Of a stretch of DNA of 64,000 nt, positions 49,501 through 60,559 are shown one piece after another (position 1 is the first letter of the stretch; each line of letters opens with the position of its first letter). Both the position numbers and the translations under genes were made by a program. Origin of the DNA: Lindgomyces ingoldianus (taxonomy: Eukaryota > Ascomycota > Dothideomycetes > Pleosporales > Lindgomycetaceae); the NCBI RefSeq assembly GCF_010093535.1, contig NW_022985174.1:1065506-1129505 (forward strand), read 5' to 3'. The notes below the pieces were generated by a model. The model was given only the letters and a program-made list of their open reading frames with translations, did not search any database and had not been told where the DNA came from.

Positions 49501-52500
49501 TGTCGACAGAAGGAGCTAACGGTGTTCTTGGCATACGGCTGAAAGGTAGTGGGTTCGACACCATCCCGCGAATTCCCGTGCATCGTGAGGGAGAGTTCCT
49601 TTACAACCTCAAGCCCAAGAAGGACCGAGTACAGCATCGCATCCTCGTAGATGTCAAGCTTGGCGCAGACAACGTCAAGAACATAACGTTCAGGTCTCCG
49701 TTGCTAGTTGAAAACAACACCCAAATCCCAGTCGAGCTTGGCATCTACAGTCCTGAAGAAGGCCATCTCCTGAAGATTGAGAAGGTTGCTCCCGGTGATG
49801 CAAGACCAGCACCGGTCGGAGCAGCATTCATGCATTCAATCGTTGTTCGCCCAGACCAGGGGTTTGGCTACACCTGGTCAAATGAACGCCTTTTCTGGAA
49901 GGACCTGCTGAGGCGACCTACTAGGACGATCACATGTCGGGGAGAGCAAGACGACCAATCTCCTCCCTTCTACTTCCAGATGCATGCGGCGTATGATAAG
50001 AAAGATCCTCTCACCAGTGTGTATCCATACATGCGTATTCGCCTGGCCGCGCCGGTTGAGGTCCAGAATCTGCTACCATTCGACTTCAAATACAGGATAT
50101 ACGACAGCAATACTAAGAAGGACTGGACAAATTTCCTGAGGAAAGGAGGTGTCAGCCCAGTCCATGTGGTGGAGCTTTCACATCTCCTACTCATCAGTGT
50201 GGACATGCAAGACACACCTTTCAAGCCAAGCAAGTTCGGCATTATCAACTCAACTGACCGAGAGAGCTTCAGGAGGGAGAAAAGTTTAGAGTTGAAGGAC
50301 AACAATGACCTTACGTTGCACCTCAACATGCACTTCTAGTAAGTTCTCTAAAATCGACGACCGCCCAAAACGAAGCATACTAATTCCGTTTAGCAACTAT
50401 CCTGATGGCGGTGGGTCATTCAAGGTGACAATCTATAGTCCCTACGTCATTCTCAACCGCACTGGGCTTGAACTCGACGTCCGTAGCAAGGCGTTCCTTG
50501 GCCAGGCCAGAGGTGCAGCCGGGCAAGGCGTCTTTGCCGACACCAATGACGATGGCCACAAGCCACTGCCATTCATGTTTTCATTCCCCACCGAGGACAA
50601 GAAGAATCGAGCTCTGATCAAAGTTGGTGACTCGAACTGGAGCAAGCCTCAGAGTTTCGATGCAATCGGAAGCACTTATGCAGTCACACTACCCTCTAAC
50701 AAGGCTCGATCTGACATGCATATCGGTATTACCGTCGCCGAAGGCGAAGGAAAGTACAACTTGAGCAAGGTCGTCACTATTGCGCCCCGATTCATTATAA
50801 AGAACAAAATCAAAGAACAGTTGAATATCCGCGAACCAGGCTCCTCAGAATGGATGTCGCTCAAGACTGGAGATTTGCTACCTCTGCGATGGCTAAAACA
50901 GGGAGGAACACCCCAATTGTCTCTTTGCTACCCTGGTGTCAACAACCAATGGTCTTCCCCGTTCAATATTTCCAATGTTGGAAGTGTTCACGTCAAGCTA
51001 TCTAAAGCCGGGCAACGCCAGAAGCTCATCCGAATTGATGTGCTTATGGAGCATGCGACGATCTTCATTCACATCAGTGTTGAAACAAAACACTGGCCGT
51101 TCTCCTTCAAGAATATGAGCGATCAAGAATTCCTGTACTGGCAAGCAAATCCAAACCTGGATGAAGATGAGGATGATCGTGGGACCGGATTCCGACCTAT
51201 TAGATACCGCCTTCCTCCACGGAGTATTATGCCGTATGCTTGGGACTTCCCTGCTGCCAAGAACAAGGAGATCGTTCTCAACGCAAATGGGAGAGAGCGA
51301 CATGTCAAACTTGCTGAGATTGGTAACTTAATTCCATTCAAAATACCGCCTGGGCAGAACCAGAGTCGACAGAAGATCATTGATCTGAATGTGGTTGCCA
51401 GTGGGCCAACCCAAACGCTAGAGATCTCAAACTACAGGCCATCAAAGAGCTTGTACAAACAGAAGTCAGGCACCGCTTCCTCGGCGACTGGCGGTTTCGA
51501 AGTTAAGGATGTCGACAATGATGTGACCTTCAAGGCTCAACTGCGGTTGGCCGGAATTGGCATCTCACTCGTCAACCGCCAGTTGCGTGAGCTAGTCTAT
51601 ATCACCCTGAGAGATATCGAGCTCAAGTACAATGATTCTTCACTCTACCAGATGGTTAACCTGATGGTCAAGTGGATTCAAATTGATAACCAGCTCTATG
51701 GCGGTATCTTTCCCATTATCTTCTATCCGAGTGTTGTACCCAAGACTGGCAAGGAAATGGAGGCCCACCCGATCTTCCAGACGAGCATCACGCGTGTCAA
51801 GGACGACTCATATGGCGTGCTCTACATTAAGTACTTCACCATCCTTCTTCAACAGATGACGCTTGAAATTGATGAAGACTTCATATTCGCAATGCTCGAC
51901 TTTGCGAAGATACCTGGAGCATCTTGGTCGGAAGAGAAGGAGGGCAAACTCTGCGATGACTCTCTTGATATTCCGGAACCCCAGCAGGAACAAACCGGCC
52001 AGGATGTCTACTTCGAGCTTCTCCACCTTCAGCCAATGCAGATCGATCTGTCTTTCGTTCGCACGGAGCGCATCAATGCAGAGGATACGATGTCCTCGTC
52101 AAATCCTTTCATGTTCGCAGTCAATGTATTGACTATGTCTATCGGCAATGTCAATGACGCACCGGTCCGATACAATGCCTTGATGCTCGAAAACGCACGC
52201 GTATCGACCGAGGCGTTGATCAACAACATCAAAAGCCACTATGTCCAAGAGTCCCTCCGCCAGGTCCACGTTGTCATTGGTTCCGCCGACTTCCTTGGTA
52301 ACCCCGTTGGCCTCTTCACGAACGTCAGCTCTGGCGTTGCTGACATCTTCTACGAACCGTACCAAGGTCTCGTCAAATCCGACCGTCCAGAAGAGCTCGG
52401 CATCGGCATTGCGAAGGGCGCATCCAGCTTTGTAAAAAAATCGGTCTTTGGCTTCTCAGATAGTATGGCTAAGTTCACTGGGAGCATGTCCAAAGGCCTA

Positions 52501-53220
52501 TCTGCCGCCACCCTGGACAAAGAATTCCAAGATCAGCGCCGAATGTCGCGCTCCCGAAACCGCCCCAAGCACGCCCTGTATGGCATCACAGCCGGCGGCA
52601 ACGCCTTCGCCAGCAGCCTTGCAAGTGGCCTTGGGGGCCTCGCTCGTCATCCCATCCAAGGTGCTGAAAAAGAAGGTGCGCTAGGTTTCGTGAAGGGGGT
52701 TGGTAAAGGTCTGTTAGGTGTGCCTACCAAGGCGGCAATCGGCGCATTCGACCTCGCGTCCAACATGGCGGAAGGCGTACGCAACACCACCACCGTCTTC
52801 GACCAAGAAGGCCTGGACCGCGTCCGGCTCACCCGGTTTATTGGGCAAGATGGCATCGTGCGGCCATATTCCCAACGTGAAGCCCTGGGTCAATTCTGGC
52901 TGAAGACCCTAGATAACGGAAAATACTTCAACGAAGATTATATCGCGCACTTGGAGCTCCAAGGCAAGGAAAAGTTGGTTATGTTGACATATAACGGGAT
53001 CATGCTGGTTAGGACAAAGAAGCTGCAGATGGAGTGGGATGTACCACTCAAGGATATTCAGACTATTAGTAAGGAGAGGACGGGCATGAGCATTGTGCTG
53101 AAGGGGGGAACGAACGGGCCGTTTGTGCCAGTTGTAGAGGAGGGGGCAAGGAATTGGTTTTATAAACAGGTGGCTGTAGCAGTGAATGCGTGGAATGATC
53201 GGTGGAATGCTAAAGGCTAG
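43581..53220 (+). CDS. vps13: Vps13, bridge-like lipid transfer protein
   Basis: Two exons, 43581-50338 and 50394-53220, joined in phase 2 across a 55-bp intron, give 3194 residues, close to yeast Vps13 (3144). The stop that seems to end the first frame at 50337-50339 lies across the GTAAGT donor, so the gene is not truncated. The N-terminus MLEGLVANLLNRFLGMYVQN is the chorein start, which opens the long lipid-conducting groove. A KKPPPKQTWGAWIWG segment and acidic spacers follow. The VAB/SHR-binding region, which docks adaptor proteins, spans about residues 2000-2600 and includes APRFIIKNKI near 2383. The C-terminal Atg2-like helices carry glycine-rich stretches (ASSLASGLGGLARHPIQGAE). The end folds as a PH-like domain (about 3050-3190). 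The family moves bulk glycerolipids between ER, mitochondria, vacuole and other membranes at contact sites. The 3' end converges on the next gene. Confidence 0.95.
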
Positions 53221-54074
53221 GGGGGATTGGGATAGGTGGATGGTGTGGTGGCTTGCGGTTGGGGTTGGGGCCGAGGTTTGGAGGGGGAAATAGTACTGGG
53301 GTTTGGGGCATAGCGGGGGTTTAGGTTCAGATTGTTTCTTTCTGTCTTTTTTCCTTGAGAGAAAGCGTGTTTTATACCGTGTATACATCTGAGTGGTTTA
53401 AAGTACTTTTCTTATGGGTCGTGCATGACTGAGATGGGTAATGAGTACACTAGAGGAATGGAAGGTCCCCTCACGGGTGCGATAGTCTTACAGAGTCTCT
53501 ATGAAATCATTAGAGTGTCGGGTTTTTTCTAAGTCTCCCAATATTAATAGGCAAATAGACGATATCAGCTAGGCAACATAGAGCAAAGTTAACTCGAAAC
53601 ACCTACATTATAAGGCACTAAAAGTAGTCACAATGTCCTAGCAGTAAGGCCCTCTTGTCTCCTTCCTTAATTTTAATCTTCTAGACCTCTTATTAAGATT
53701 TAGTACCATGACATATTCAAGATCCCTTCACAGTTAACTTAATCTCTTTGGCCCACAAAAGGGCCAACAAACGCTCCACCCAGGCACGCACACTTCATCT
53801 TAACTCTTGCTCATAATTTATAAATTATGTTCGCACATCACTACTTCTCAGAAGTCTGAAAGTAAACATAGCATAGTTTACACTCGCATCGAAGATATAG
53901 CTTCCGCTACGAAGAACTACACTCTAGCCACTACATTCTCCCCACTCCCCTTTAAACCCCACAAATTCACACAACCCCAGTATACATCACCAAAAAGCAA
54001 AGCACACACCCAACACCATCCTCAAATCCACTCCCCAAATCCACTCCTTCCGAATCCCTAACACGTCAAGAGAG
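53221..54074. other. Convergent intergenic region, partly AT-rich
   Basis: The stretch about 53500-53830 is AT-richer than its surroundings and reads like decayed DNA (AATATTAATAGGCAAATAGA). It may be a small repeat remnant. No gene is recognised. Confidence 0.5.
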
Positions 54075-56903
54075 CTATACCTCAAGGCTCGGGCTCCTAG
54101 CCCTCTTCCTCGGCAACTGCGCTAACTGCATCTTCTTCCATTCATCTGACACCTCTTTAACTCGTTCTTCTTGTGTAGCTGAGCACTTCGTCTTACCTCC
54201 TGGTGGTGGCGGAAACATCTTGATCAGCTGGGCTGCTATGTCGGGTTCTTCTGGATCTGAGTCGTGGAGCTCGTGGATTACTTTGCTTTTCTTGGATGGG
54301 GAGGAGGTGGCGATTATGGGGGTGTAGGCTGGGAGGGTGAGGGTCTGCAGAGTAGATTAGTTGGGTGAATGGGGAACTGGAAAAGAGGGAGTAAGGGTAG
54401 GGGACTTGCTGGATTACCTGCAGCTCCACAAGCGCCGGCATCAAGAAGCAATTTCCTACGCTGCATAGCTGTCGAAGAAGAAGCAGCATCAATTAACTGC
54501 GTGGATGTCACGGCTCGCAAATCGTGATCCACTCTCTCCATACCTGGTTCAACATGCTCAGATTGTACGTCCCTGTTCACGGAAAATTCCAAATCCGTAT
54601 AATCATCTTCCTCACTCGATTCCTCACCCTTAGATCTGTCTACAATCGGATTCTCACCCGACAACCGCGTGAACGGCCCTCGCGCGCTGTGAGCTGCCAT
54701 TTTTAGCTCACTCTGCAGAGTTGACGAGGGTGCTGGAAAATTCTTCGGGCACGTAGGCTGTGGAGTGGGAGTAAGAGGGCCTGGGGGAGTGTTAGTGATT
54801 GTCGTTTCAAGCTGGGACGTTGGGTGGCTGGTTACTACTATAGTGAATTACTGATAGAGGTGAGGGAGTGTGGTCGGAATCGAAATCGAGCGGTTCTTGT
54901 TTGATTAAGGTTGGGGGTGCGGGTTGGCCTGATATTCGATGGGTGAAGGCGTGCAGGAAGATTACTTCTTCATCTGAGGAAGTGTCTTCGAAAGGTTGGG
55001 TATGGCTTCGGATGAGCTGTGAAGAATTATCGCGGGGTTTATTGACGCGGCTAATTTGCTCTGGCCAGAGGCTTTTCTCGGCCTGGGAAGGAGGTGATCT
55101 AGACGATGACATGGCTATTTGGATTGATGACCTCAGGGCTGCAATATCGAGAGTGGTGGATCGTTGGGATTTCGGGCATTTGAATATTGTTGTAGTTGGG
55201 GGTTGGCCGAGTATCGTGATGTTTTCGTCAAAGATGAGGGGAGATGCGTCTCGAATAGGAGGAGTTTGTGAGATTCTTGAAGGCCGATCTGAGTCTGTGC
55301 CAGCCACTGGGTTGAGATAGGTAGGGGAGTTGTTGAGTGTCTGGATATCTACGACATACTCATGTGTGTCAGCAGAGATCTGCGTATCGGCATCGGGCTC
55401 TATGTCTCCATATACAGAGCCTTGGGATCCAAAGCGGCCATCTTCAGATGCATATCGGGAGAGAGATTGTGATGGCGAGTTTTGCGTGGTCGCACCGGCA
55501 GATATCTGCGTATTCTCGATGGGTTCCGTCTCAGCATAGTCATCATCCAGGAATCTAACATCATCGTCATATCGTAGTGGAAATAAAGACCGGAATGCCG
55601 TTTTCTCTAAGGCTTCCTAGTTAGAATCAAGCCTAGACATTTCATCCTGATCCTCAACTGTACCCACCCCTTCCTGTATGGAGCTTGCAAACGCGACACC
55701 TTCCCCTTCCACAACCACAGGCCCGCTTCTGGCCCTAATAGGAGTAAGACCAAACATTTTCATAGCAGCCTCAACATCCGGATCCATACCCACGGGCTAA
55801 TGCACTGTAGTATCCCCACTACGACGTGCAGCAACGGCATCGTTTGCAAGGTGACTGAATGCGTTGGCTATCGTTGGATTTACCTTTGGGCCGTTCTGTC
55901 TCTGACTACGGTTCAGCTGTGCAATTTGCTGTGGATATCCATATCGATCTCCATGGAAGAAAATAGTTTCCGGTCGATTCTCGCCGTCAGGTTCATTGGA
56001 GTCCCGATCGTTCCACTCTTTCTTAAATTTGCGCGCGTAGAGAGGTTTGAAAGACCGATTTGGATCTTCATCAACCTCTTTATCAACCTCTCCATCTTCA
56101 TCATCCACGGTCTTCATATCGTCCTCATCAACTCGTAGGTCCAAATCTTGCTCTTCAAAATCCAGAAGGTCAACACCCTCATCTACTTCATCCTCATCTT
56201 CATCTTCAACCTTAAACTCTGAATAATCCGATTCCGCAGACCTCCCCGACACACACGACTCCTCCCTAAGGCCCCTTTCCCCATCCCCACTTAACCAAAC
56301 ACACGGCCCCCTCTCCTCAATCTCCGCCAACAGCAATCCATGACCATGCGCATACTCCCCACGCAAATGTTTAACAACTCGAAACAGCATCCTACAAATC
56401 TCTCTCAACCTTTCTCGATCCTCCTCTTCCGTCCAGTCCCATACTCTCCCAGACTCATTCTCCGCCCCAAAGAACCCTCCAGCCCCAGACACAGTAAGAT
56501 TATGCACTAGCGATGCGAACAACCGGACATTCCAGCTCCTCCCACCACCAGCGTACCTACTCAATCGATACGTCTTGAGCGTGCGGCCGTTCAATTCGCG
56601 GACCACGTGCTCGAAAAATACATCCATATCCTCGCCGCCTTTCTCGAGGCCCTCGCGTTTGAAGCGTGGGTGGAGGAGGTAGGAGTCGCGGTACGTTGTC
56701 CAGGGGGTGATAAAGGCTGGGTTTAGGATTAGGGTGGTGATGAGGGTTATGGTGGAGGGGATGTTGAGTGTAGTGAGGATTTTGTGGAGGGAGGTCGCCA
56801 TGAAGGCGTGTTTGGATAGCGAGGGGCATGCAGGGGAGGCGGCTTGGATGCAGGATAGGATGGTCGAGATGGGCTGCATGGGCGTAAGCGTGGGCGTGGT
56901 CAT
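54075..56903 (-). CDS. Unrecognised acidic protein gene with two in-frame TAGs
   Basis: One frame runs from the ATG at 56903 to about 54850, interrupted only by TAG at 55797-55799 and at 55617-55619. Reading on, an intron near 54850-54785 (donor GTAGTA or GTAACC, branch site CTAAC, acceptor CCCCCAG) leads to an exon containing MAAHSARGPFTRLSG. A last exon (about 54343-54075) ends in KRARSPSLEV. The N-terminal 200 residues contain helical stretches (FFEHVVRELNGRTLKTYRLS). Residues about 220-320 are very acidic (EDEDEDEVDEGVDLLDFEEQ). I do not recognise the family. Each TAG could also be a 3' splice site: in-phase introns 55883-55797 (GTAAAT donor) and 55667-55617 (GTGGGT donor) would remove both. 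Otherwise both look like CAG turned to TAG, and the gene is dead. The join to the last exon does not keep frame with a normal GT donor. I lean weakly to a live spliced gene. Confidence 0.45.
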
Positions 56904-57854
56904 GGTTGCGTTGAGCTTAGTTGAAGGGAAGGGAAGGAATGTAAGGTGGAGTGGATGGTGGAGTTAGAAGCCAAGTGTGTGTGCGCGCAGAGATCCAGGC
57001 GATGTGGAGGAAATTTGAAAACCCCGAGACAGGAATTGTTGTTATTGTGCAAGAACCTCTGTTGTGGACAACGATGTCGTGTTTACAAACACAGGGCAAT
57101 TACATCAAACGCGCCTGTGCGTGCAGTTGATATGAAAAGTTGGAAGTGATAATATACAGGTGACCTTAGCTCCCATACGAAAGCTTAGAGGGCAACGTAA
57201 AGGTTGAGGATGGCTCTACATGCTCGCGCCTGACTAGTGTTGGCGTCACAAGGGTATCAGGTCGTCCACCCAAACGCACCTGTTTCCCTTTGCGCAGCTA
57301 CTCCGACCTATTGTGTGGGATATTGAATTAGAATTAAGATGGATTCATAAAGGAAAGGGATAATCTGGGTAAATAGGTCAGAAAAACTCTCTTTCAAAAC
57401 ACTGTCCTTCATAGGAGGTAGTATCAGGGGTATGATTAGCAGAGTTTTAGGGGAAGAAAATATTAACAAGAATTGAAAGAATTAAATAAAGCTATTAAAA
57501 GATATGCCTTACATCTAGGCCAAAATTTTTAAAGAGGGCTGAGAGCCCCCACGCTTGTTTTGCAGCTTGAAGGGTAACCAACATTCCCCATATTGCATCT
57601 TGGTGCATCAACATTTGCTCCAAAGGCATTCCTACGTTATCTTAGCTGGCCGTCTTTTTATTCAGATCTCCCATAAGGAACTGAAGGTATCCGGGCTATG
57701 GTATCAATATGCCTGCTGTCCTCCTTGTCTATTGTTGGATCTCACTACAGATGCAAACCTTCTGAAGCGCGACCAATCTTCGCACCATTTCCTCATGGTA
57801 TGTCTCTTAACACCTATTGTTGGGAAAATCATATCTTGTCGAACGTATCGAGCC
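56904..57854. other. Intergenic region, AT-richer in its right half
   Basis: Promoter side of the minus-strand gene ending at 56903, and the 3' flank of the Dlt1 gene. The stretch about 57300-57540 is AT-rich without clear repeats. Frames of about 100 codons on the plus strand show no recognisable feature. Confidence 0.5.
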
Positions 57855-59192
57855 TCATCCATCATCAAGATAGTACTGATACGGAAGCTCTCCTTCTTCG
57901 GGGCTTTGTCGCAGTCTCACAACAGATCGCGCAGACCTCAGCGACGAAGAAGAAGATGATGATGAATTCGGCAAGATGGTCGATGGACTTCGCTGCAGTT
58001 GCCTTATTCTGACTGATCCAGAGCCCAATGACCTCTCGGATGGAGTTCGCGGTAAGATGTGTCCACCAGAACTGAAATTACGGCGAAAGGACAGTGCAGT
58101 GCGAACGGTTTGCGGACTCTCGCTGCCATCACGATGAGATGATACAGCCTCGGTATGGGAAAATTCGGCTTGTCCGGCAAGACGCGGGGTACGGTAGCGT
58201 ATTGCTGAGCCTGTAGAGCTACTTGATGATTGTGAAGGGGCAAGGCTGCGGATATCAGATTCGACATCCTCCACTCGCACTTCTTCAATAATAGCAGGGT
58301 CCAGCTCTGTCATCCCGTTGAGAATATCTGCGAAGACAGCCATTAAGTTCCGGAATTCGGGTTCTGGGAGAGGCTGGGTGGAAAATCGGGCGTATTCGTA
58401 CTGGGCGAGGAACTTGGGGCCGAGACTGGCAGGGTTGATCAAACCATATGAGGATAGTCGGCTTAGATATTCGCGTAGGCCCATCGGCGCTGGTCGCTGG
58501 AGCAGGGCGACTACCTGTGCATCAGGTAACATTGGTGTATTGTCTTCAGCATGTGCTGGTCCTTCTACAGCTGGATCCCGGGGGGCAAGGGAAACAGCTT
58601 TCGCTTCAATAAGATTAGGAAGTTCAGTGATGACGCTCCAGTACTGAAGATTGGGTAGATCGTCCGATGCAGGCGAAGCCCACCCCGGATGTGATACACG
58701 GCCCCATGGAGGGGAGGCCGCAGCCACTGGAATGATGGTAGACTCTAGAAAATTGCTCCGCCTCTTGAACGCCGAGTGGTTTCGTTCTGCAGTGGACGGC
58801 CTTGCCCCACCCTCTCCATCATCTCGTACCTCTCCCCGAACGTCCCGCGGATTAGAGTCCCACGCGACAATGGCGCTGCGCTTCAATACCTTCACGATCA
58901 TGCGCCGGACTATCTTGCCCACCTCTCCATCTTCGACTGGTATGTACGATTTCGGGATGGCTTGTAGGACAGTGCGGTTGGTGTACAGGCGCGTTGAGTA
59001 GACCAGGAGAACGATGAGGAAGGTAAGGACGTACACGCCGCCGATGACGAAGAGCTTCTGAAGCTCGTTGCTGCGGATGGATTGGTAGATGGTGTCGCCC
59101 GGGGTGACGGCGAGTAGGACGATGAGGATAAAGAAGAGGACGGTATACGTTGTGCTATACCAGATGCGGAAGAGAGGGATGCGAATATGCAT
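57855..59192 (-). CDS. dlt1: Dlt1-like membrane protein (defect at low temperature)
   Basis: A single frame of 445 residues without introns. Two membrane segments lie near the N-terminus: TVLFFILIVLLAVTPGDTIY (about residues 17-36) and LFVIGGVYVLTFLIVLLVYS (about 47-66). They are followed by TRLYTNRTVLQAIPKSYIPV and VGKIVRRMIVKVLKRSAIVA. That combination, especially LLAVTPGDTIYQS and RLYTNRTVL, is the hallmark of the fungal Dlt1 family, named for a cold-sensitive yeast mutant. The remaining 350 residues are cytosolic in prediction, with a conserved REYLSRLSSYGLINP region and a long Ser-rich tail. The biochemical role is unknown. The ATG at 59192 starts just before the first membrane segment and fits the family. 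A (TGACG)n repeat lies 65-91 bp upstream. Confidence 0.85.
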   Translation of the reverse strand: MHIRIPLFRIWYSTTYTVLFFILIVLLAVTPGDTIYQSIRSNELQKLFVIGGVYVLTFLIVLLVYSTRLYTNRTVLQAIPKSYIPVEDGEVGKIVRRMIVKVLKRSAIVAWDSNPRDVRGEVRDDGEGGARPSTAERNHSAFKRRSNFLESTIIPVAAASPPWGRVSHPGWASPASDDLPNLQYWSVITELPNLIEAKAVSLAPRDPAVEGPAHAEDNTPMLPDAQVVALLQRPAPMGLREYLSRLSSYGLINPASLGPKFLAQYEYARFSTQPLPEPEFRNLMAVFADILNGMTELDPAIIEEVRVEDVESDIRSLAPSQSSSSSTGSAIRYRTPRLAGQAEFSHTEAVSSHRDGSESPQTVRTALSFRRNFSSGGHILPRTPSERSLGSGSVRIRQLQRSPSTILPNSSSSSSSSLRSARSVVRLRQSPEEGELPYQYYLDDG

Positions 59193-60559
59193 ATTAGCAT
59201 TACATTACATGGTGGACAATGTGTTTCAGTATCGAATGCCTGCCGTCGCGATGACAGACGTGACGTGACGTGACGTGACGTGAACGCAGTTGCCAAGATT
59301 CACCCATTCGCTTTCCGAGGCACAGTCACGTGCACGGAAACTCAATGCTCACCTCACATCTCTTCAAGCATTCTACCTCTCACCATCTCACCTGAAATGA
59401 TCTTCGCTCTGTTCTCGTCGCATTCCCAGCTCTCTTTGCCTGCGCGGGTTATGCCCACTACCTCTTGTTCTCTTTAAATGGCAGGCTGAAATGAAATTGC
59501 TGGCTTCCATGGCAGGCGCACACTGGGGGCTGAAAGTTCACACCTGGGTCTCAACTCTGACAGGCCATTTTGGAAAAGAAATGCTCTTTTTATCTCGTGT
59601 AACAGTCATCTTCTCGTACGAGCATCTGCTTTTACCATTTTCCCCCGTTCCTACGTGGTCCTTGAACCTTTGAATTGTCCTTTAGGTGTATCAATAGCGC
59701 GTCTCACATCATCGCTCGCACCTGAGCCCCCAAAACGAGCCTCGTGCCTGGACGCCAAGTGCGGCACAGTGGCCCGATCCAGAAGGATTTGCATCGCTAC
59801 GACCCTGTTGCGCGACACTTAAGGTTTTCTCTGGAGCTGAGTACTGTGTCCTTCGTGGCTGGCTGAGGTCCCCTCATCTAGCGCTCCAATGCTCACAAAT
59901 ATTCTTCTCCGCATGTGAGGTCAAAAAAGTCCAGCAGTCAACAGTGCAAGCTGAGGAACTCTCAGAGAGGATTAACCAAAGATCTTCTTAAAATCGCCCC
60001 GCATCCATAGTGTGGCGCAAAGCATGGCTGCGCCCCTCGAGGTACCTCCCTCGAGAACCATATCCAGTATCAAAAATAGGCGCTGCGAACGCATGTTGCT
60101 GTGCCGTAAAGGGCGCTAGCACAACACACCAAGCAATTGCTTGTATCTTGTCTGGTCCGAAACCAAGCTGAGGCCACCAGCTGACCTTACTGCTGGAATA
60201 GCCCGCTAGTAGCCTTCATCCGGACTTGAGGAACAGACCACCCAGCCTTGTTGGTGTGAGGGTCAGACTGGAAAGCCTCAGAGTCTGATGTTGCCCCATG
60301 CGCAGCTGGTGGTCCGGCTGATGGTGTGTAGCAACGAGATTCGTGCCGTTTAATTGGAGAGGGCTGCCTTTTTGCCTGCTATAAGTTTCCTTTCCCTCGT
60401 ATCCCAAATCTTGAGGGCGCACAAACCCTTGGCCTACTTTTTCTTCCCTAAATTCCAGTGCTTTTCCTTACTTCTATTACCGTTCATTCGTACCATTTTA
60501 GACCCTTCTAAACCAGTTTCAACACTTGCCTAGGTTGGCGCTTGGCTGTTCTATCAACA
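59193..60559. promoter_or_regulatory. Divergent promoter region between dlt1 and the MACPF-signature gene
   Basis: 1.37 kb between divergent genes. It contains the TGACG tandem repeat listed separately and a pyrimidine-rich leader near 60440-60555. No gene is seen. Confidence 0.5.
59257..59283. repeat. TGACG tandem repeat with overlapping TGACGT sites
   Basis: Four full TGACG units with partial units on both sides form a head-to-tail run. Every unit contains TGACGT, the half-site core recognised by CRE/ATF-type bZIP factors. The run sits 65-91 bp upstream of the Dlt1 ATG. A regulatory role is inferred; a plain microsatellite is equally possible. Confidence 0.6.

Noticed and set aside
50337..50394. 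Apparent stop codon ending Vps13 early
   Set aside because: The TAG overlaps a GTAAGT donor. A 55-bp intron joins both halves in frame and gives the normal family length.
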